Below, one piece after another: positions 12,490 to 24,619 of a stretch of 64,000 nt of DNA. The DNA is from Maratus speciosus (taxonomy: Eukaryota; Arthropoda; Arachnida; Araneae; Salticidae). The DNA lies in assembly GCA_963932465.1 (NCBI GenBank), contig OZ010786.1, positions 534,133,073 through 534,197,072 of the forward strand, read 5' to 3'. Numbering within the stretch: the first letter of the stretch is position 1; every line of letters begins with the position of its first letter. The position numbers and the translations under genes were made by a program. Below the pieces are notes generated by a model, which saw only the letters and a list, made by a program, of their open reading frames with translations, did no database searches and was not told the DNA's origin.

Positions 12490-13215
12490 GGAAATCAGGT
12501 TAAACATAAAATAAAATAAAATAATAATAATAAATGTTGTTATGAAATATTTATTTTAATAAAAATGCTTAAATCTTATTCTCTTTAAATTAAATAGATT
12601 TTATTTTCTTTAACTTTTATTATTGCGTTCTATAAAACGAATTATTTATATTTACTGCACATTTTGGTACAAATTAGTCTTTTACTAAATTAGTAATTGT
12701 AAATTTAAGAATTTCTTACTTTCTGAAAACTTTGACTATTAGAAAACTTTGTAAGAGACCAACAGTCATTAACCATTCAAACAAAAGACTGATGAAATTT
12801 CTTTCTTAGGTAAATAAACTAATTGCCAGTTAAGTGGAAATTTACGTTTAAACTTCTAGATCAAATTTGCATTCCGTAAATTAGATTTACCTGCTAAAGA
12901 ACATATTTAAACAGACTTACTTGGCCTCTTAGAAAATACTTTCCAATATTATCTAAATTGCCCAAATGTATACTCTGTAGTAATATATTCAAATTAAATG
13001 TTTAAAGAGAATATTTTTAATTGAGATTCAATCTCATTAGTTCTTTCTAATTAATGGGCGATACATTCTATTTTAAACTATCTGTTTATACTCCGCATAT
13101 AATAGGAAAAATGTAAGAAGAGAATATAATTTTACCCATAATATAATCTCAATAATTTCAAATAAACTAACAATGCGGGCTTTTATCAATATTTGCATAA
13201 CAATGGTCAAGCAAT
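12490..13215 (+). repeat. Repeat B, copy 1
   Basis: This is a noncoding AT-rich repeat. Its diagnostic blocks include TTTACTAAATTAGTAATTGT, AAACTAATTGCCAGTTAA, ATCAAATTTGCATTCCGTAA and CTCTTAGAAAATACTTTCC. The same blocks occur in the same order at 31060-31499 plus 38279-38480, and at 59100-59760. Confidence 0.7.
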
Positions 13216-13217
13216 TT

Positions 13218-13260
13218 TGTTGGAATCATTTGCATTTTTAAAATGCAAACAATTCCAACA
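13218..13260. other. 43-bp imperfect palindrome
   Basis: Two 21-nt arms around a single T differ at two positions. The arms contain TTTGCATTTT and AAAATGCAAA, so ATTTGCAT (a POU-octamer-like core) appears in the left arm. It lies at the right edge of repeat B. Confidence 0.6.
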
Positions 13261-14012
13261 TATCACAAGTTTTGATACTGCTTAACCTTTTGGGTACACA
13301 TTCGTTTCAGGGCTACCACTGACGACTGTTCTTTAACTCTCGTACTCGCACTATTTTCTCAAGTTAAACATCTGTCATATAGTTTTGACAATAAACGCAG
13401 AAGAAATATAACGCATTTTTTTAAATAGTGGTAAAAACATAATATAAAAATATTCACCAGTTGTACAATGCGTGGCGTTCTGATACTTCAAAAGCCCTCA
13501 AAGTGTTAAGATAAATGGGTTTACTTTATGAATTTGTATTGTATAGTTCTTTCATGTCATCCATTCTTGTTATTTTTAGTCCTCTGTTAAAAAAATGAAT
13601 TTCGCTATTATACGTTTATTATGTAGATTATAAATCAGATAAAAAATCTTATAGGATGGTATTTTTGTAGTAATCTTTTTATGGAGGACTATTATAATTA
13701 AAATTCAAGATTCAAAAGTCGGTATTTGGCGAAAATCAGACCGCTGGTTGGCAGTAACTGCCAAAAGAAGCAGACGGAACACAGAATATACCCATTCCCC
13801 ATCGAATAAAATATATTATACAGGGTTGACGGCAATTCTATTTTGCACAAGTTTGGCGCCGGAGTGGTAGATGGGATCGATAAAAGCACGTCAAATTGCA
13901 TTGGCCTAGGATAAACTAGAAGGTTGGCACCTGGGCGGTCTTTGGGATCAATAAAATCATTCCAAATTGAATTCGCCTAGAATAAACTAGATTGGCCTAG
14001 GATAAACTGGTT
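13261..14012. other. Stretch with no supported gene
   Basis: No gene is recognised. The last part (about 13900-14012) contains degenerate versions of the following 49-bp minisatellite, such as GGCCTAGGATAAACTAGA. Confidence 0.45.
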
Positions 14013-14260
14013 CGGACCAATGAATAGCAGACTAAACTAGTTTATCCTATGAGCGTTAGGCCAAATTAGTTTGGCCTAGGAAAAACTAGTTTATACTATG
14101 GGCGTTAGGATAAACTAGTTTGGCCTAGGAAAAATTAGTTTATCCTATGGCCGTTAGGATAAACTAGTTTGGCCTAGGAAAAACTAGTTTATCCGATGCG
14201 CGTTAGGATAAACTAGTTTGGCCTAGGCCATTCTAGTTTGGCCTAAAATCGGGTTTGGCC
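14013..14260 (+). repeat. 49-bp minisatellite rich in palindromes
   Basis: About 4.5 units repeat with starts near 14062, 14111, 14160 and 14209, exactly 49 bp apart. Each unit holds the palindromes AAACTAGTTT (or a variant) and CCTAGG, plus TTATCCTATG and GCGTTAGGAT, so single strands can fold back within and between units. Confidence 0.85.
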
Positions 14261-14848
14261 GGTAACATAGCTATACACGCATTAAACCACGTTCATACAC
14301 GCTATTTACAATAATTTCATATATACTATCCTTAATGTCCTACTATCATTAAACACAAGTTTGTAAAACTGTATAAGTTATAAAAGGTTGCTGGGTTTGA
14401 CTGACTTTTCTGCAGTATCTGAATTTTATTTTATGTTGTTGTAGGGGTCTTTGACTAACACAGGCTGACTACACCGCAAGAAAAAAAGACATTGTGCTCT
14501 GGGGAACGATGAGAGTATATCACCAATTGCATTCAATGGCAAACTCCGACGTTAAGGATCATGTGCTCGCATCCAAAATTCATGCTATGTTAATGTTGAA
14601 GATAAGAATAGTGGAAACTATTGAAAACGTATTGCTTGGACATGCAAGGCAACACACAGAATATCACTTGACTACAGTTGGAAATGGAAAGAGCACATGT
14701 TGATGTATTTCAAGTGTTGCTGCACTTATTGTAGATGAAGCAACATATTTAGCAAAAACAACGACCGTTTATATGGAACATGGATTTATATAAAGTGTTT
14801 ATTAATAGGCAGTGAGATCAAGGAATAACCTGAATTGCATTATTTTTA
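14261..14848. other. Stretch with no supported gene
   Basis: A 69-codon open frame at 14494-14703 has no recognisable motif and no homologous copy in the window. I do not call it a gene. Confidence 0.4.
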
Positions 14849-15649
14849 CAAGGTAGTTATAATTAAAGTTTCATTTTGAAAAGCCTGTAAAAAATAACCA
14901 CTGTTCAGAATGAACTTATATTTCCTGTGAGTATACGTGAAGCAATGGGAATTTGTTTTGCGACAGGAAAAATACAAATAGTTGACCAATAGATGGCGCT
15001 GTACTTGAGATAAAAAGCTAATAAAAAGACATGACATACGCGCTGCACATTATACTTGTGATAGAAAGGCGGGGAACAGGCTGTTCCTCTTATTCCGCGT
15101 CTGAGAAGCCATGACTCGATCGAACGATCGGACAATCGGAACATGAACGATCGGAACATGAACGATCGAACTCTGTTTGAGAAACTTTTTTTTACAAGAA
15201 AGGTGGCTGTGCGTCAATTGAATTGAAGAAATTCCGAACATTAAAGGGTTTAAGAAGTGGATCTGTTTAGATGATTTCATTCGGTCTGAAGAAGTTCATT
15301 GATAAATTTGAAGGAAAGGGATTATTTGACGGGTTCATTTCGATTTTTGCTATTTCCACGGTTTTTGGCCAAAGGACTGTTAAAAACAATTTTTTTTTCC
15401 ATCGGCTGTGGCACCACTTTATCGTGATGGATATGCTTTGAATAAAGAGTACAACAACAGAATGTCACGCCTTTTAAGTAGCATATTTATGACGAGTACA
15501 GCGCCATCTATATGTTACCATTTGTACTTTTTTGTTTCGCAAAAAAATTCCCATTGTTCACGCATACTCATATGAAATATCAGGAAATTCTGAATAGTGG
15601 TTCTTTTTTACAGCTTTTTGACAGTGAAAATTTAATTGCAATCACCTTG
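14849..15649. mobile_element. TA-flanked foldback element, CAAGGT termini
   Basis: This ~800-bp element has inverted arms of ~200 bp: it begins CAAGGTAGTTATAATTAAA and ends TTTAATTGCAATCACCTTG. TA lies on both sides (14847-14848, 15650-15651). Both arms carry AGATGGCGCTGTACT or its complement. The core between the arms contains repeated CGGAACATGAACGAT units at about 15136-15170. No transposase is recognised. Confidence 0.85.
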
Positions 15650-15655
15650 TACATA

Positions 15656-15861
15656 CACTGTTAAAAATTTGCAGCATTCTGGCAGGTTATTTGAAGGTTT
15701 TTTTCCGAAAACGGTTACACAACCGTAATTTTAACACTATTCTGGCCATATTATTGGCCATTTTATGGTCAGAATATAGTTAAATTATGGTTATGAAACC
15801 GTTTTTTTTTTCAAAAAACGGTCGAATGACCTGCCAGAATGCTGTAAAATTTTTAACAGTG
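15656..15861 (+). mobile_element. 206-bp palindromic MITE, CACTGTTAAAAATTT termini (copy 1)
   Basis: Begins CACTGTTAAAAATTTGCAGC and ends ATTTTTAACAGTG, with TA on both sides. The arms pair through CATTCTGGCAGGT and ACCTGCCAGAATG. A second copy in the opposite orientation is at 20108-20308. It lies only 6 bp past the end of the CAAGGT foldback element. Confidence 0.9.
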
Positions 15862-15863
15862 TA

Positions 15864-16229
15864 GAAAACAGCAATAATTTGCCGTTTTTTGGAGAAAGTT
15901 GTAACGTTAAAATATAAGCTTTATCCTTTTTAACTTCTAATGTCCACTAAAATGTTGCTATTTTGAAATATCTTTGTTTTCTCGTTTTCCAGCATATTCA
16001 GATTTAATGAAGAGAAAATTTCTAATAAGGATACTCACAATCAAAACAAAAACTCTTGTATTTTTTAAATTATCAAAATTTACAAAAATCCCTTTTTTAT
16101 TTAAAACTGTTAATGTAAAACTAAAAAATCATTTATATGTAATGAATTAATTTTCTTTAGAAACATATGTTCTCATGTATACCGCACGTTCAAAATTCTA
16201 AACAAACAAAGAAAATAAATTATTCATTG
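15864..16229. other. AT-rich stretch, no gene seen
   Basis: No feature recognised; it leads into repeat C. Confidence 0.4.
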
Positions 16230-16720
16230 TATCGTGAAACTGTAATAATATTTTAAAAAGAATCTACTTTAAATACAAAAAAAAATAAGCTATTTAAAAC
16301 TGATATGAATACTTTACTTAATATCGTGAGAAACTGGGCTAAGCATTTCCAAAATAGATAAATTTCAGAAGTGCAGTTCAAATTTTAAAATATTAAATTC
16401 TTAGGAACAATGTTAACAGAGAATTCATCTTATTTGTTTCTATTGTTTTCTTTACTGCGAGTAAGATACTTCAAATTATATGCGATATTTTCTAAACGTT
16501 TTCTTTAATTTCATAATGGAGTTTGAAATACGGAATAAACAAAATGTTACGAAGCAATCCAGTGAGCGGCAACATTTCCCTGATTCTGCATGCGTTTAGA
16601 ACTTCGAAAGCAGCATTTTTAAAATAATGATTCGAACATAAGAGGTCATAAAATAGCAATAAAGAATGCACAGAATATTTTAAGTATTATGAAAACTATA
16701 TACACCACCCTCAAAACTAT
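16230..16720 (+). repeat. Repeat C, copy 1
   Basis: This noncoding repeat has shared blocks TAAAATATTAAATTCTTA, CAATGTTAACA, GATATTTTCTAAACGTTTTC and GGAATAAACAAAATGTTAC. These recur at 44790-45300, and more weakly at 63160-63560, in the same orientation. Confidence 0.7.
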
Positions 16721-18490
16721 TCTAAAAATTCTTGAACAATATATTTTTTTCCCGTTTATTTTATCTTCCAATTTAAAAATTTAAACTAAAATGCAAATTG
16801 GTGAGTTTTTACGTATATATATATATATATATACGAAATATATTTCATGAATTAAAGACTTTCTATCTTGAAAATCAGAAGTTTTTAAACTGAAAAAATG
16901 AAATAAATTTCCTAAAAATAATTTTTTAAAGCAGCATTTAAATTTTTTTTAAACATTTTATTCCTATTAAAAATTGTATGACTATGGAAAATATTAATAA
17001 ATATTAATAAATATTAAATGAAATAGCTTAATCATGCAGCCTTCTTCTAATAACCTATAAAAAATAAACTTATCTGTTAATTCTGAAATACTATTAAAAT
17101 TCAACAAATACGTTTTAGTTTTACTTGAAAAAAAAATAAAAAAGTTCTGCATTTTTTTATGCTGCGTACAAAAATCCAAATATATTAGGATGTTCATTAA
17201 AGGAGGTTTAGGACATTTAACCTTTCAAAAAATCAGTTTTCGGTTTTTGTTTTATTCTGAATATTTTTTAATATCTCAACAATAAGCAAAATATACCATT
17301 CAAAAATCTGCATTATTTTTTGAATTATAATCGTTTAGAGACTGTGTGTATAATAGACGGTCCATAGTTTAAAACGCATTTAAACAGCAGTAAATTTGGA
17401 GATTGTGTGCACTGTTATTTTCAAACCATGTAAGCTAAATGTTTAAAAGAATTAACCAAAAATGCACTTCTTTATACACTACATACTAGAACCAAAACAA
17501 TTCACATATTTTGGTTATTTAATTTTTTGCACTTGAAAAACTTGAAAATACTTTTGAAAATTTTGATTTCTTTTTCAAATTTAAATTAAAAAAAAAAGCT
17601 TTTTGTGTGTATTTTGGTTTTAATTTAGAAAATGATGTGTTACATTTCTATTTTTTTTTTTCAAAACAATTGTTTTCTATATGCATAATTTTGTCACACA
17701 AGCATCCCTTAATTCAATCATTTGTGAGATGGAATTTTAAATTTAAAATTTAAATATTAATTTCGCAGATATAACATTTATTTCTCAGGATTTTTAAGAA
17801 TATATACTTTTATTTTAATACTATTTTAATATATTTTTATCTAATATAATTTAATATACTTTTATCTCATTTATTTTTAAGAATATATACTTTATGCAGA
17901 AAGGGACATAAAATATCTTAATTGAATAATATCTGTGCCCTTTTTTGTTTTTACAAAAAACAGATTTACTATAGAATAGATTTATTAATTATTTTCAATA
18001 AATTTAAAATTTAAAATTCACAATTTTGCTTGTTAAAATATCAATTTTACATAGTAATTAAGGCACTGAATTTTTTCATTATATTCTTCTGCTGAATCTA
18101 TTTAAAGTTTTCAGTTCTGTAATATATATAAAATGTTATTCAAACTTCCTTGAATTCAGTATAAGTGGTTACATTAAAAATAAATTTGGAAAGAAATTTC
18201 AACATGTGTTTAATACAAAATTAAAGTCAAATAATATGTGTCATATATATGCATGTCTCAGATTCTATTTGAGTATCATATAGGAAAATATATTTATGTT
18301 TAATTTCCAATTATCAAAGGTCAGTAGTATGGATTCAAATAATGTTAGAGTTAGTATAATTTATAAGAATGTCTACTGCATGAAAGTTATACAAAAAAGT
18401 CAAGTTAATATTAAAAATATTATACAACTTTTATTTGTAGAGCTTATTAAGTAGCTGTTAAAGCAATTTTCGAAATTCGATAAGTCGAAA
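16721..18490. other. AT-rich stretch with a short TA microsatellite
   Basis: No gene is seen. A TA tract lies at about 16812-16832. Confidence 0.5.
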
Positions 18491-18492
18491 TA

Positions 18493-19793
18493 CACTGGCC
18501 TCCAAAAATTAAGGAACAAGGACTGGATGCTTTCGATTGCACACGGTTTGTCAAATATCTACCAGCATTATTGACGAATTGTTCTTGAACATCTGGGGTG
18601 TAAGGAACATGTTTTATTTTATATTTCTCGATGAAGATTTAGACGGGAAAAGAATTAGGGAGCTAATAATAAATTTAATAATAAAATAATATTTGCGATC
18701 AGCTATGCAAAGGTAAATGCTGGAAATGTTTTGTCACTGCGTTAAATGAGTATTTGGGTCCTGTTCAACGTTTGTGTGCATTTGTGTAAGCATATAACTC
18801 ATATTAGTAAAGATGTTAACGTTTTTGTGAAAAATTCAAAAGTTTTTTTGTTTATAGCATACAGAGTTTTCAACCAAATTTAGCACAACTTTCCGAAAAC
18901 CTCACAAATAACAGTAGCAACAGTGCTCTTCAATTAAAACATGAATATATTGAATATTTGATGGGATATGGGCACTTGTATGAAATAATTTTTAACTGCG
19001 CATCGTGGAAGATTTCAAATTTTTTATTTCATAATTTCGTAGTCAGCTATTTAGGGCAACTTATCTAAAATGCCCAGTCAAATATCGAGAAATTCCACAA
19101 TGATAGGGGCGACATAGTGAGTTGCTTTCTAAAAATAACTTTATTATAAGGGTTTTTCCACAACTTTTCAATAAACTCACTATATCTTTCTGAGTTTTCA
19201 CAATACTTGACTGGACGTTTTACAGAAGTTACTCAAAATACCTGGCTACCAAATTATGAAATAAAAATTTTGAAATCTTATACGCATGCACAGTTAAACA
19301 TTATTTCATACAAGTGCCCATATTTCATCAAATATTCAATATATTCTTGATTAATTGCAGTATACTGTTTCTACTGTTCTTTGTCAGGTTTTTGGAAAGT
19401 TGTGTTAAATTAGGTTGAAAACTCTGTATGCTATAAACAAAAAACTTTTGAATTTTTCACAAAAACGTTAACATCTTCACGTATATGAGTGCTTTGCATA
19501 CACAAATGCATACAAACATTGAACTAGACCCAAATAGTCATTTACCACAATGACAAACCATTTCCAGCCATATCTGATACATAGGTGATCGCAACTATTA
19601 TTTTATTATTAAATTTATTATTAGCCCCCTAATTGTACCCACGATAAATTTTCACTGAGAAATATGAAATGAAACATGTTCTTTACATCCCAGAAGTTCA
19701 AGAACAATTCGCCAATAATGTTGGTAGATATTCGACAAACCGTGTACAATCTAAAGCATCCAGTCCTTGTACCTTAACTTTTGGAGGCCAGTG
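18493..19793. mobile_element. 1.3-kb foldback element, CACTGGCCTCCAAAA termini
   Basis: Almost the whole element is one giant inverted repeat with arms of ~640 bp meeting near 19145. The outer ends are CACTGGCCTCCAAAAATTAA and its near complement, with TA on both sides (18491-18492, 19794-19795). Long arm matches include CGTTAACATCTT, the ATATTCAATATATTC region and AAACATGTTC. CACTGGCCTCCAAAA looks like a Tc1/mariner-type end (inference). No transposase ORF survives. Confidence 0.9.
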
Positions 19794-20107
19794 TATATAA
19801 TGACTGAAATCATTGTGAAATAATGATGAACATTTTATATATAATGCTTCATTTTAACATTAAGTCTCAGAATTCTATGTGAAACATTATGTGAATTATG
19901 ATTTATTTTTCTAATTTTCTAAATTGAATAATACGCTTGTTGTATTTCTTTTAGAAAAGTACACAAAATGTCGACCTTTTATTATATTTGATTACAAAGA
20001 ACGATCTTAGCATGTGAATTGCTGTGCACTATAATCTATATATGTGCTGTGCAGTCGTATCACAAAGGAAATTTACATGCTAACTGTGATGAATCGTGTC
20101 AGTGGTA

Positions 20108-20308
20108 CACTGTTAAAAATTTTGGAGCATTCTGGCAGGTCATTCTACCGTTTTTTGAAAAAACGGTTTCATAACCATAATTTAACTATATTGTGACCAT
20201 AAAATGGCCAATAATATGGTCCTAATAGTGTTATAATTACGGTTGTGTAACCGTTTTGGGAAAAAACGGTCAAATAGCCTGCCAAAATGCTGCAAATTTT
20301 TAACAGTG
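20108..20308 (-). mobile_element. 201-bp palindromic MITE, CACTGTTAAAAATTT termini (copy 2)
   Basis: This is a second copy of the element at 15656-15861, inserted in the opposite orientation relative to its asymmetric core, with TA on both sides (20106-20107, 20309-20310). The two copies match closely, including CATAAAATGGCCAATAATATGG-like core sequence. Confidence 0.9.
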
Positions 20309-20310
20309 TA

Positions 20311-21002
20311 GCATCAATAGGGTATTACTGGTACCAATAGATAGTTAACCCGTAACTGGAGACGGGAGTCAGAATGACTGCGCGTTGTTCTTTGGCTCTG
20401 ATTATCGTGTGTTTTTTTGTCCTTGAATAAAATCATTCCTCAGTACCGACAAGTAGTTCTTTTATCATTACATGATTTCCAGAATATATTGCGTTTCTAA
20501 AAAAAATTCCAATGCTGTTTACAAAAGACAAAAAAGGAAAATAACATTATATCTCTGACGCATAAGAAAATTCATGTCTCCAGTTACGGGTTGATAATGT
20601 TACTTATTATTGCTATCAATAATTTTACTAAGAAGGTCGACTGATATGTAAATTGTTCCATAACATGTCCAATACTAATGCCTAACTTTAACATCATATT
20701 CGGTTTATTTGGTAAATTTGACCTTCTGAAATCAGGCGGAAAACCATTAGATCCAGCAGTTTTGAAAATGTAGAAGTATAAAATTTTGAATTTCTAAAGT
20801 TGCATTTATTTTTAAAAGTTGGAAAACACCTTGCAGTGTGGGTAGTTTTCTGTTAGTAACTATTAAATTACTTGGTAAAATGAGCTGTAATTTTGAATTT
20901 CGGATTAACGCAATTGATGATAATGGATAGCAATTTCTGTAAACAAATCATATTTTAGATTCCTATTTTTTATATACCTATCTATGTATCGATCTATACC
21001 AG

Positions 21003-21050
<48 letters not shown>

Positions 21051-21169
21051 TATTACTTTTCTAAACCAATATGAATCGTATCTGATTTATTTTTTATTTC
21101 AAATTTTTGTTATCCACGTACTAAGTTATATGTGTCAAGAATTTTTTTTCATTATATGTATATATGTAT
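20311..21169. other. Stretch with no gene; TA microsatellite
   Basis: No coding signal is seen. A TA tract of about 40 bp lies at 21006-21046. Confidence 0.5.
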
Positions 21170-21311
21170 CAAAGTATATATGTTTTAGGTAGCTTTCATT
21201 ACAAAAAGCTACCTATTGCAGCCGTTCGGAGGAAAGCGATTTCAAAAAATTTTGGTATATTTTCATCGATCGTGACCCCCAGACCCCGAAACCACCCTCC
21301 GTTCAAAATTG

Positions 21312-21343
<32 letters not shown>

Positions 21344-23165
21344 CTGAACTTTGTGCTTTGTCACACTGTACCTCTCGTATTTATGAACCGATTTCGATGT
21401 AATTCGGTATGTACATAGTACATACCAATGTCTCGATCGAGTTCCTTGGCCAGCTTCATCCGCCATTTTGTTTCAAAATGGCGGCCATTTAAATTTTTTA
21501 AAAAAATTTAAAATTTGAAATGTGGTACCAAAAAATTGAAAATGGAAAAATATTTTTTTCTTATGTATTTGATCTTTATACAAAGATTCCGGAGCAGTTT
21601 TTGTTTTGTCTATATCTTAAAAAATGGCTGAGTTATAGCATTTTGAATTTCTAGCGTGGCTGACATTTTGAAACGTCCTGAATTTTGTCACGCGATAAAA
21701 GTCGTATTTATGAACCGATTTGGATGTAACTTCGTTTATATATAGTACATACCAATGTTTCGACCGAGTTCGTTGGCCAGCTTCATCCGCCATCTTGTTT
21801 AAAAATGGCAGCCATTTAAATTTTTAAGAAAAATTTAAATTTAAAATGTGGTACTAAAAAATTGAAAATTGAAAAAATATTTTTTTCATATGTGTTTGAC
21901 CTTCATAAAAAGGATCGGGAGCAGTTTTTCTTTCGTCTATATCTTAAAAAATGGATGAGTTATAGCATTTTGAATTTCTAGCGTGGCTGACATTTTGAAA
22001 CGTCCTGATTTTTGTCACGTGATAACGGGCGTATTTATGAACCGATTTGGATGTACCTTGGTGTGTACATAGTACGTACAAATATCTCGACCAAGTTCGT
22101 TGTCCAGCTTCATCCGCCATCTTGTTTCAAAATGGCGGCCCTTTAAAAATTTTAATTTTTTTTTAAATTTAAAATGAGATACTAAAAAATTGGAAAATGA
22201 AAAAGATATTTTTTGTATGTGTTTGACCTTAATACAAAGATTCCGGAACAGTTTTTGTTTCATCTATATCTAAAAAAATGGCTGAGTTATAGCATTTTGA
22301 ATTTCTATTGTGGCTGACATTTTAAAACGACCTGATTTTTGTCACGCGATAACAGGCGTATTTATGAACCGATTTGGATGTAACTTGGTCTGTACATAGT
22401 ACATACCAATGTCTCGACCGAGTTCGTTGGCCAGCTTCATTCGCCATCTTGTTTCAAAAGGGTTGCCATTTTAAAAAAAAATTAAATTTAAAATGAGGTA
22501 TTAAAAAATTGGAAAATGAAAATAATTTTTTTTATGTGTTTGGACTTGATACAAAGATTCCGGAGCAGTTTTTGTTTCTGAAAATTTGTTCTTTTGTTTA
22601 TATCATAAAAAATGGTTGAATTATAGCACTTTGAATTTCTAGCATGGCTAACATTTTGAAACGATCTTGTATTTGTCACGCGATAACACACGTATTCGCC
22701 TATTTCGATGTAAGAAGGCATGTGGATAGTATACATCAATATCTCGACCAAGAGCACTGGCCAGCTGCATCAGCCATCTTGTTTCAAAATGGCGGCCATT
22801 AAATTAAAAATATATATATTTAAAGTGAGGTGCAAAAAAATTAGAAATTGAAAAAGGTTTCTTTCTTAAGTATTTGACCTAGATATAAGGATTCAGGAGC
22901 ATTTTTTGTTTGTCTTTATTTTAAAAAATGGCTCAGATATAACAATTTCAATATCTAATATGGGTGACATTTTGAAAAATCTGTTTTTTTGCCTGCGACA
23001 TCACTCGTATACTTCAATCGATTCCGATGTGAGTGAGCATGTGCACAGCTATTACTAAGGTCTCGACTAAGTTCACTGGTTAGCCTCATCCACCATGTTG
23101 TCTTAAAATGGCAGGCACTTTAAGAAATCGCCAGCCATTTGGCAGCCAAATATAAGTTACTTTAA
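21170..23165 (+). repeat. 327-bp tandem array, about six units
   Basis: Unit markers (CGTATTTATGAACCGATTT) start at 21376, 21703, 22030 and 22357, exactly 327 bp apart. Degenerate units start at 22691 and 23006. Each unit holds TTCATCCGCCATxTTGTTTC followed by AAAATGGCGGCC, a hairpin that is perfect in the first unit (11-bp arms, 21460-21484). Units to the right are progressively more diverged. A TA microsatellite at 21319-21343 precedes the array. There is no coding content. Confidence 0.85.
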
Positions 23166-24208
23166 ATAAAAGCAGCTTGGATAAAGATGACTAATTTCGC
23201 GAAATTCTCATTCATAATGATTTAGTATTGATAAAAATTAGTACTGAATCTCCTATATTCGGTTTCCACTAAACTGAGCTTCGTGTGTTTGAATAATATA
23301 AGTTGGCTTTTTTAAAATAAGGAATATGAAAGCTATCTCTTCCTCCCGGCACTGGCCGGAAGGACTTTTTAATGTTTATTTATTTTGCGGAAAGTCTAAA
23401 TATTTACTTTACTTCTTGTTCCGAAATTAAATGGAAATTTTAGTGCCAATAATATTTTGCCGTTTTACGGAAATATTTTTTCAATTAATTAGATGATCTT
23501 TGAAGGCACATCTAATACTTCTATAAAGAAACTTGAAAATAAATCTGAAATATAAAACGATTTTAATTAAATTATAATCATACGATATGTCACCTACATG
23601 GTATGTCTGTTCATGCCCTTTTTTAATTTAAAACATAACTGTCCCCATACGATGAAGTAAAGAGCCGCACAAAATGAAGGAATTTAAAGTATATGTATAC
23701 TTTGTTTACTTTTTAGTATAAAACTTTGAAAATTTATATTTGAAAAGCAATTTGCAGCGCAAGAAACATCACAGAATATCTGTGCCCCGAATTATAACGA
23801 GTTCCTGTAATATCAGTTTTAGTTATGTCACATTCAATTATAAAGCACCACTATCTAGAATTCGGAATATAAATTAAATACAGGAGGTCACTTGTTATTG
23901 GGAACATTTCTTGCTAACTCATGTGGTTTTAATTTAAACGTTTTCGTTACCGTAGTGTAATTTTTTAGGATGTCAACTCCACGGTCTCGTCAATTAAGTC
24001 TGTTTTAAATGCATTTATAAATATCTTTAATGTTCTCTGTTGAAATTTATATGAGACATGGTATATTAAATGCGAATGCTGTTCTTAGTTTAGAAAATAT
24101 TAGGATTCGTTTCTGAAATACAAATCTCAATGCCATTGATGAAGCATGGAGAATGCCGTTGATCCATGGGTGTGGCATTTATCGATGTAAACAATATATA
24201 AAAGGGAT
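23166..24208. other. Stretch with no gene seen
   Basis: About 1 kb has no recognisable gene, element end or array. Confidence 0.45.
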
Positions 24209-24212
24209 TTAA

Positions 24213-24461
24213 CCCTCTAAGTGTTTGGGGCGTAATATTCCGTTCACTAAGCTCCAGGTTTCACAGCAATACAAACAATATTTAAGATAATATAATTCTA
24301 TAGATTGAATGAATTTTAAATACATTGAAGAATGATTAATACTCTCATGGATTGCATTTATATTTCTAATTGAGTATTTTTTATAATGTTGAAAGAACAT
24401 GTAAAGAAAATGCAAAGAAAACAACATTACAATTTTACCCTTTTGCAAGACGCTCGGAGGG
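24213..24461. mobile_element. TTAA-flanked MITE candidate
   Basis: TTAA at 24209-24212 and 24462-24465 flank a 249-bp segment starting CCCTCTAAGTGTTT and ending CGCTCGGAGGG, an imperfect ~11-bp terminal inverted repeat. A TTAA target is characteristic of piggyBac-type transposition. No transposase is present. Confidence 0.5.
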
Positions 24462-24619
24462 TTAAATTATTTTTTTGTTAATTATAGGAGCTATAAATAT
24501 TTTATGGGTAATTTTATATTAATAATTTTATGCGATATAATGCGTCACGTACATACTTATATGAAAAGAAAACACAATATACAAAATAAACATCCAGCTC
24601 TCATGATGATTTATTTTAT

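Noticed and set aside
14494..14703. 69-codon frame as a possible small gene
   Set aside because: No motif, no splice context and no second copy; length is within chance expectation.
21376..23165. CRISPR-like array
   Set aside because: Tandem units are contiguous and diverged, with no repeat-spacer structure, and the sequence is eukaryotic.
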